A DNA stretch of 9,907 nt from contig DHEX01000104.1 of the NCBI GenBank assembly GCA_002400085.1, forward strand, positions 1 through 9,907, in the 5' to 3' direction. Position numbers and translations under genes: made by a program. This DNA is from Clostridiaceae bacterium UBA4839. GTDB taxonomy: Bacteria > Bacillota > Clostridia > Clostridiales > Caloramatoraceae. Under the pieces are notes generated by a model. The model made no database searches, had not been told where the DNA came from, and saw only the letters and a list, made by a program, of their open reading frames with translations. Below, piece by piece: positions 5,377-9,907 of this stretch (the stretch's first letter is position 1; every line of letters starts with the position of its first letter).

Positions 5377-6360
5377 ATGGGAGTTAAAGTTGCAGTAGTA
5401 GGCGCCACTGGATTAGTTGGAAGAAAGATTCTTGAAGTTTTACAAGAAAAGAACTTTCCTATTGATAAGCTTTACTTATTTGCCTCACAAAAATCCGCAG
5501 GAAAAACTATGATGTTTAAAGATAAGGAATATACAGTAGAAGAACTAAAAGAGGATTCTTTTGATAGAGGAATAGATATTGCACTATTTTCAGCAGGCGC
5601 ATCAACAAGTTTAAAATTTGCACCAATAGCATCACAAAAGGGATGTATCGTTGTAGACAACAGCAGTGCATGGAGAATGGATAAAAATGTTCCCCTTGTT
5701 GTACCTGAAGTTAACCCTGAGGATATAAGCTGGAATAAGGGTATAATTGCAAATCCTAACTGCTCTACTATTCAAGCTGTGGTAGCCTTAAAGCCGCTAA
5801 ATGATAAATTTAATATTAGAAGGATTGTATACTCCACATACCAAGCTGTTTCAGGAGCAGGCCAAGTTGGATATTCAGACCTTGTAAATGGTGTAAAAGG
5901 AGAACAGCCCAAAAAGTTTCCTTACCCAATTGCCTATAATGTACTTCCACACATAGATTCATTTATGGAAAATGGATACACCAAGGAAGAAATTAAAATG
6001 GTTAATGAAACAAGAAAAATACTTCATAATGATAGTTTAAGAATTACAGCAACCACTGCCAGGGTACCTGTATTTTATGGGCACTGTGAATCCATCAATA
6101 TTGAATTTGAAAAAAGCTTTGATATGAAGGATATTTTTTCAACATTAAATTCAGCACCTGGAGTTATTGTATATGATGATGTAAAAAATCAAATTTATCC
6201 TATGCCAATTACTGTTGAAGGAAAAGATGAAGTTTATGTTGGAAGAATAAGACGTGATGAAAGCGTTGATAGTGGAATTAATATTTGGGTAGTGGCAGAT
6301 AACATAAGAAAAGGCGCTGCTACAAATGCAGTTCAAATAGCTCAGTTACTATTAAAATAA
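5377..6360 (+). CDS. asd: Aspartate-semialdehyde dehydrogenase
   Basis: A 327-residue enzyme that reduces L-aspartyl 4-phosphate to aspartate semialdehyde with NADPH, the branch-point step toward lysine, diaminopimelate, threonine and methionine; it is cytoplasmic. The NADP-binding loop is at residues 8-15 (VGATGLVG). The catalytic cysteine is Cys129 in NPNCSTIQ. Gln156 lies in YQAVSGAGQVG, and Arg229 and His236 lie in ARVPVFYGHCESI. Length is normal for the bacterial family. A strong AAGGAGG (5363-5369) lies 7 bases before ATG. It is the first gene of a run of diaminopimelate genes on the same strand; dapA starts 74 bases after its stop. Composition and codon use match the downstream genes. 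Confidence 0.96.
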   Translation: MGVKVAVVGATGLVGRKILEVLQEKNFPIDKLYLFASQKSAGKTMMFKDKEYTVEELKEDSFDRGIDIALFSAGASTSLKFAPIASQKGCIVVDNSSAWRMDKNVPLVVPEVNPEDISWNKGIIANPNCSTIQAVVALKPLNDKFNIRRIVYSTYQAVSGAGQVGYSDLVNGVKGEQPKKFPYPIAYNVLPHIDSFMENGYTKEEIKMVNETRKILHNDSLRITATTARVPVFYGHCESINIEFEKSFDMKDIFSTLNSAPGVIVYDDVKNQIYPMPITVEGKDEVYVGRIRRDESVDSGINIWVVADNIRKGAATNAVQIAQLLLK

Positions 6361-6371
6361 TTGCTTGCAGT

Positions 6372-6400
6372 TTTATATATTTAATCTCAAAGCATATAAT
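6372..6400 (+). promoter_or_regulatory. Candidate promoter of dapA
   Basis: TTTATA (6372-6377, four of six matches to consensus) and TATAAT (6395-6400) are 17 bases apart, upstream of dapA. A second TATAAT lies at 6409-6414 with no good -35. No terminator-like hairpin separates asd from dapA, so this may supplement read-through. Confidence 0.45.
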
Positions 6401-6434
6401 AAAACAAATATAATTTAAGAAAGGATGGTTATAT

Positions 6435-7316
6435 ATGAGTGTATTTACTGGTTCTGGTGTTGCAATTGTTACTCCTTTTAATAAAGAAGGAGTTGACTTT
6501 GAAAAGCTTGGGGAACTTTTAGAATGGCATATAAAAGAAAAAACTGATGCTATAATAATTTGCGGTACTACAGGAGAATCTTCTACAATGTCCCTTGATG
6601 AAAAAAAAGAAACCATTAAATATACAGTTAATAAGGTCAATGGAAGAATTCCTGTTATTGCAGGAACAGGCTCTAACAATACAAAGGCAGCTGTTGAAAT
6701 GAGTGTGTGGGCTGAAAGTATTGGAGTCGACGCCCTCCTATTAATAACGCCTTACTACAACAAGACTACTCAAAGGGGCTGCATAGAACACTTTAAGGCA
6801 ATTGCAAACAGCGTGACAAAGCCAATCATAATTTACAATGTACCAGGAAGAACAGGCCTTAATCTTTTACCTCAAACCTTGTATGAGCTTTCAAAAATTA
6901 AAAATATTGTTGCTGTTAAGGAAGCAAGCTCTAATATCGATCAGATTTCCGAAATTGCAAGGCTTTGCGGTGATAACTTAGATATATACTCTGGCAATGA
7001 CAATGAAACAATTCCAATAATGTCATTAGGCGGAAAAGGTGTTATTTCAGTACTTGCAAATATATTGCCAAGGGATACCCACGACTTGTGCCAAAAGTTT
7101 TTAGATGGGGACTTAAAAGGAGCACGTGATATGCAGCTTAAACTTTTACCGCTTATGAATGCCCTGTTCATTGAAACCAATCCAATACCAGTTAAAACTG
7201 CCATGAACCTTATGGGAATGAATGTTGGACATCTTAGACTCCCGCTTGTGGATATGTCTGAGAAAAACCTTGAGGCTCTTAAAAAGGAAATGATTAATTA
7301 TGGAATCAAGCTTTAG
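6435..7316 (+). CDS. dapA: 4-hydroxy-tetrahydrodipicolinate synthase
   Basis: A 293-residue class I aldolase that condenses pyruvate with aspartate semialdehyde, the first committed step to diaminopimelate and lysine. The Schiff-base lysine is Lys162 (IVAVKEAS). The rest of the active site is visible by comparison with the E. coli enzyme: Thr45 in GTTGES, Tyr108 in TPYYNK, Tyr134 in YNVPGRTG and Arg139. Length is typical (about 292). AAAGGA precedes the ATG. In spore formers the same product also feeds dipicolinic acid, which fits the nearby spore-protein gene. The stop codon lies 10 bases before the dapB start and overlaps its ribosome binding site, suggesting coupled translation. Confidence 0.97.
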   Translation: MSVFTGSGVAIVTPFNKEGVDFEKLGELLEWHIKEKTDAIIICGTTGESSTMSLDEKKETIKYTVNKVNGRIPVIAGTGSNNTKAAVEMSVWAESIGVDALLLITPYYNKTTQRGCIEHFKAIANSVTKPIIIYNVPGRTGLNLLPQTLYELSKIKNIVAVKEASSNIDQISEIARLCGDNLDIYSGNDNETIPIMSLGGKGVISVLANILPRDTHDLCQKFLDGDLKGARDMQLKLLPLMNALFIETNPIPVKTAMNLMGMNVGHLRLPLVDMSEKNLEALKKEMINYGIKL

Positions 7317-7326
7317 GGGTGAAAGT

Positions 7327-8076
7327 ATGAATATTTTACTTCATGGATGTAATGGTAGAATGGGGCAGGTATTAACAAGACTCATCCCTGAAGAGGATGA
7401 TATGAATATTGCTGCAGGAGTTGACAGCGATGTAAATAAATTTAAGAATTCCTATCCTGTTTATAATAGTTTAAAACAGGTTAAGGAAAAATTTGATTTA
7501 TTAATTGACTTTTCAAATCATACAGCAATTGAAAATATACTAAATTTCGGATTAAGTAAAAAAGTCCCTTTAGTCATTTGTACGACTGGTTTTACAGATG
7601 AAGAAAAAAATAAAATGTTAGAGGCTTCAAAACAAATTCCAATTTTTAATTCCTCAAATATGTCTCTTGGAGTAAATCTTTTAATTTCTCTATCAAAACA
7701 GGCTGCACAAGTTTTAGGCTCTGATTATGATATAGAAATAATTGAGAAGCATCACAATCAAAAGCTTGATTCTCCAAGCGGAACTGCCCTCATGATTGCT
7801 GACGCTATAAATAAAACTTTAGGAAACAATTCAAATTATGTTTATGGAAGACATTCAAAAACTTCGAAAAGAGATAAAAATGAAATTGGAATACATTCTG
7901 TAAGAGGCGGCGGAGTTGTTGGAGAACATGAAGTATTATTTTTAGGATCAGGAGATGTAATTGAAATCAAGCATAGTGCTATTTCAAGAGATGTTTTTGG
8001 TTATGGTGCTATAAAAGCTGCAAGGTTTATTATTGATAAGAACCCTAAATTATATAGTATGGATGATTTGATTTAA
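7327..8076 (+). CDS. dapB: 4-hydroxy-tetrahydrodipicolinate reductase
   Basis: A 249-residue enzyme that makes tetrahydrodipicolinate with NAD(P)H. Nucleotide-binding motif HGCNGRMGQ is at residues 6-14. The catalytic segment EKHHNQKLDSPSGTA is at 140-154, with His142 and Lys146 four residues apart as in the E. coli enzyme. GIHSVRGGGVVGEHEV at 188-203 is typical of the family. ATG 7327 is chosen because it opens the Rossmann strand directly and follows AGGGGTGA, which overlaps the dapA stop. An in-frame ATG at 7300 would overlap dapA and add nine residues not expected in the family. The stop codon forms part of the hairpin terminator that follows. Confidence 0.96.
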   Translation: MNILLHGCNGRMGQVLTRLIPEEDDMNIAAGVDSDVNKFKNSYPVYNSLKQVKEKFDLLIDFSNHTAIENILNFGLSKKVPLVICTTGFTDEEKNKMLEASKQIPIFNSSNMSLGVNLLISLSKQAAQVLGSDYDIEIIEKHHNQKLDSPSGTALMIADAINKTLGNNSNYVYGRHSKTSKRDKNEIGIHSVRGGGVVGEHEVLFLGSGDVIEIKHSAISRDVFGYGAIKAARFIIDKNPKLYSMDDLI

Positions 8077-8098
8077 GACCCCATTGTGGGTCTTTTAT
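8075..8098 (+). terminator. Terminator-like hairpin at the end of dapB
   Basis: AAGACCC (8075-8081) pairs with GGGTCTT (8088-8094) around a six-base loop and is followed by TTTTAT. The stem is short (7 bp) and includes the last two bases of the dapB stop codon. It may terminate only part of the transcripts, since more diaminopimelate genes follow. Confidence 0.65.
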
Positions 8099-8107
8099 CT
8101 TAGAAGA

Positions 8108-8163
8108 ACCCATGGGTGTAGTATCCGTAATACCTCGCCTTAGGCAGGGTATTACGGATGTAG
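8108..8163. repeat. GC-rich inverted-repeat element between dapB and the aminotransferase gene
   Basis: ATCCGTAATACC (8123-8134) and GGTATTACGGAT (8148-8159) are perfect 12-base inverted arms. The 13-base loop itself contains GCC/GGC arms. TGTAG occurs on both sides (8117-8121 and 8159-8163). A perfect 10-base palindrome ACCCATGGGT (8108-8117) lies just left. The stretch is about half G+C inside DNA near 30%, and no T run follows, so it does not look like a terminator. It resembles a small palindromic intergenic repeat; a regulatory RNA structure is the alternative. Confidence 0.75.
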
Positions 8164-8191
8164 CCATTGGATAAAAGAAAGGATTGTTTAT

Positions 8192-9358
8192 ATGGAGGAA
8201 CTTATAAACAAAAGAGTAAAGGAAATTCAAATTTCGGGAATAAGAAAATTTTACAATATGACATTAAAATATCCTGATGTTATTTCCTTAACCTTAGGTC
8301 AACCTGATTTTAATACCCCTGAACATGTTAAAGAGGCAGGAATTAAAGCAATTAATGCAAATAAAACAAAATATACTGAAAACCCTGGTTTGCTTGAATT
8401 AAGGAAGGAAATATCCAAGTATATAAAATTAAAGTATGGCATGGATTATGATCCTTATAATGAAATAATAGTAACTAATGGTGCCAGTGAAGGCATTGAC
8501 AGTACCCTAAGAACTATATTGGATGAAGGCTCGGAAGTAATTCTTCCAGGTCCAGTTTATCCTGGATATGAACCTATAATTAAAATGTGTGGTGCTGTTC
8601 CTAAATATATTGATACAAGAAAAAACAATTTTAAAATAACAGCTGAGGATATAGGAAAAAATATAACATCAAAAACTAGGTGTATAATACTCCCCTACCC
8701 TTCAAACCCAACAGGAGCAGTACTAACAAAGGATGAGGTTCAAAAAATTGCAGATGTATTAAGGGATAGGGAAATTTTTGTACTATCAGATGAAATATAC
8801 AGTGAACTTGTATATGATAGAAATCACTTTTCTATTGCATCGATTCCAGGAATGAAAGAAAAAACCATTGTAATAAATGGGCTTTCAAAGTCTCATTCAA
8901 TGACAGGCTGGAGAATTGGCTTTATACTTGGTCCTTCTTATTTAACCAAACACATTGTTAAAGTACATCAGTATAATGCTACTTGTGCTTCATCTATAAG
9001 TCAGTATGCCGCTTTAGAAGCAGTGAAAAATGGCTCTGATGATCCCTTAGCTATGAAAAATGAATATAAAAAAAGAAGGGATTATATTTTTAATAGGCTT
9101 ATAAACATGGGCTTTGAAGTTGCAAAGCCTGATGGAGCTTTTTATATATTCCCATCTATTTCAAAATTCAATATGAACTCTTTTGAGTTTGCAAGTAAAC
9201 TTTTAGAAAAGCAAAGGGTTGCAGTTGTCCCCGGAGATGCTTTTTCATCCTATGGAGAAGGCTATATAAGATTGTCCTTTGCATGTTCTATGGATACCCT
9301 CAATGAAGCTTTAAACAGAATAGAAAGGTTCATCAATATTGACAGTATAAATTTATAA
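8192..9358 (+). CDS. patA: Class I PLP aminotransferase, probable N-acetyl-LL-diaminopimelate aminotransferase
   Basis: A 388-residue fold-type I aminotransferase. Motifs are SNPTGA (171-176, Asn172), SDEIYSELVYD (199-209, Asp200), the PLP lysine Lys233 in NGLSKSHSMTGWRIGF, and the carboxylate-binding Arg360 in YIRLSFA. The fold and cofactor role are certain. The specific reaction is inferred from position, between dapB and an acetyl-type tetrahydrodipicolinate transferase, where the acetylase route needs an enzyme to aminate N-acetyl-2-amino-6-oxopimelate using glutamate. Aspartate or aromatic aminotransferases share the same motifs and cannot be excluded by sequence alone. AAAGGA lies upstream of ATG 8192. 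An inverted-repeat element separates it from dapB; dapH starts 94 bases after its stop. Confidence 0.87.
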   Translation: MEELINKRVKEIQISGIRKFYNMTLKYPDVISLTLGQPDFNTPEHVKEAGIKAINANKTKYTENPGLLELRKEISKYIKLKYGMDYDPYNEIIVTNGASEGIDSTLRTILDEGSEVILPGPVYPGYEPIIKMCGAVPKYIDTRKNNFKITAEDIGKNITSKTRCIILPYPSNPTGAVLTKDEVQKIADVLRDREIFVLSDEIYSELVYDRNHFSIASIPGMKEKTIVINGLSKSHSMTGWRIGFILGPSYLTKHIVKVHQYNATCASSISQYAALEAVKNGSDDPLAMKNEYKKRRDYIFNRLINMGFEVAKPDGAFYIFPSISKFNMNSFEFASKLLEKQRVAVVPGDAFSSYGEGYIRLSFACSMDTLNEALNRIERFINIDSINL

Positions 9359-9385
9359 TGATATATTTAAAAAAAGATTTTTTTA

Positions 9386-9412
9386 TTTAGTTTACCAGTA
9401 ATTTAAACTGAA
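9386..9412 (+). terminator. Weak hairpin between the aminotransferase gene and dapH
   Basis: TTTAGTTTA (9386-9394) can pair with TAAACTGAA (9404-9412) as a 9-bp stem with one wobble around a nine-base loop, followed by TTTT. The stem is AT-rich and probably weak. It may be an attenuator, a poor terminator or chance. Confidence 0.3.
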
Positions 9413-9452
9413 TTTTCCGTTTGATCATTATAGGTATTGTAGGAGTGATAAT

Positions 9453-9907
9453 ATGATTACAAAAGAAAACTATGATTTAACAAATCCATATGAAATTGCA
9501 AAATATATAAGAGAGGCTAAAAAATCTACTCCAGTAAAAGCATATATAGAAGGAAATTTAAATGGAGTTTATGAGGCCCCCATTGATTTATATGGAAGCG
9601 ATGAATTTTATATTGCTTTTGGAGAAAATACTGATATAGAAAAATTTTTGAAAAAATATAGTGAAAAAATAAAAAAATATAAAATTGAATCTGATAGAAG
9701 GAATTCAGCTATCCCTCTTCTCGATACAAGATATATAAATGCAAGAATTGAACCTGGTGCCCTTATTAGAGAAGGTGTTTCCATTGGCAAAAATGCAGTT
9801 ATTATGATGGGAGCAGTTATTAATATTGGTGCAGAAATTGGTGAAAATTCAATGGTTGACATGAATGCAGTAGTTGGAGCAAGAGGTAAGATAGGGAAAA
9901 ATGTGCA
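9453..9907 (+). CDS. dapH: Tetrahydrodipicolinate N-acetyltransferase, 3'-truncated by the window
   Basis: The first 151 codons are present and the frame is open to the window end; family members are about 235-240 residues. Residues 1-85 form the N-terminal DapH-type domain. From residue 90 the sequence LDTRYINARIEPGA leads into left-handed beta-helix hexapeptide repeats (IREGVSIGKNAVIMMGAVIN, IGAEIGENSMVDMNAVVGAR). This beginning is characteristic of the acetyl-CoA-dependent enzyme that makes N-acetyl-2-amino-6-oxopimelate, as distinct from the longer succinyl-type DapD of proteobacteria. It acts on the dapB product and feeds the aminotransferase encoded just upstream. AGGAG at 9441-9445 precedes the ATG by 7 bases. 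The deacetylase for the next step is not in the window. Confidence 0.92.
   Translation, partial: MITKENYDLTNPYEIAKYIREAKKSTPVKAYIEGNLNGVYEAPIDLYGSDEFYIAFGENTDIEKFLKKYSEKIKKYKIESDRRNSAIPLLDTRYINARIEPGALIREGVSIGKNAVIMMGAVINIGAEIGENSMVDMNAVVGARGKIGKNV

Noticed and set aside
7300..7326. An earlier in-frame ATG for dapB at 7300.
   Set aside because: It overlaps dapA and adds residues before the nucleotide-binding strand. ATG 7327 has a good ribosome binding site and opens the family sequence.
8123..8159. The inverted repeat as a transcription terminator or a CRISPR repeat.
   Set aside because: No T run follows the stem, and there is only one unit with no spacers.
9369..9385. A-run and T-run inverted repeat after the aminotransferase gene.
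   Set aside because: It contains only A/T pairs with a two-base centre, would be a weak hairpin, and is expected by chance in this composition.

Overview
The window joins two blocks of different base composition. Positions 1 to about 3850 are moderately GC-rich (sampled lines give roughly 43-55%). From about 3850 to the end the sequence is AT-rich (sampled coding lines near 30% GC), with A/T-ending codons and AGA arginines. The AT-rich block carries a spore-protein gene and a diaminopimelate/lysine gene set ending in an acetyl-type transferase. This suggests a spore-forming, low-GC Clostridium-like Firmicute. The left block would then be an acquired sugar-transport operon, or the window could be a chimeric assembly.

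Left block, all on the + strand: the C-terminal part of a PRD/EIIB/EIIA (MtlR/ManR-type) PTS transcription activator, a stand-alone fructose-family EIIA, a 71-residue EIIB-EIIC remnant, a full EIIBC permease, and an HPr. It ends at a strong hairpin terminator at 3856-3887. The operon carries the scar of an old tandem duplication. The ancestral order was probably EIIA, EIIBC, HPr, with the EIIBC GTG start overlapping the EIIA stop. A duplication joined the HPr 5' end to the EIIA 3' end, and the first EIIBC copy then lost about 1.2 kb internally. As a result the surviving EIIBC begins with 20 residues of HPr and uses an HPr-type ribosome binding site. A 33-base intergenic segment is identical in both copies although the flanking copies differ by about 20%.

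Right block: manA (mannose-6-phosphate isomerase), then on the minus strand an alpha/beta-type small acid-soluble spore protein whose stop codon abuts that of manA. Next comes an AT-rich regulatory interval, followed on the + strand by asd, dapA, dapB, a class I aminotransferase (probable N-acetyl-diaminopimelate aminotransferase) and the start of a tetrahydrodipicolinate N-acetyltransferase (dapH) that runs off the end. Together these convert aspartyl phosphate to aspartate semialdehyde, dihydrodipicolinate and tetrahydrodipicolinate, then take the acetylated branch toward meso-diaminopimelate and lysine. A terminator-like hairpin and a GC-rich 37-base inverted-repeat element separate dapB from the aminotransferase gene.

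No gene-free stretch exceeds 300 bases. I saw no tRNA, rRNA, CRISPR array or transposase. The most unusual features are the rearranged PTS operon, the loss of both expected PRD2 histidines in its activator, and the inverted-repeat element at 8123-8159.
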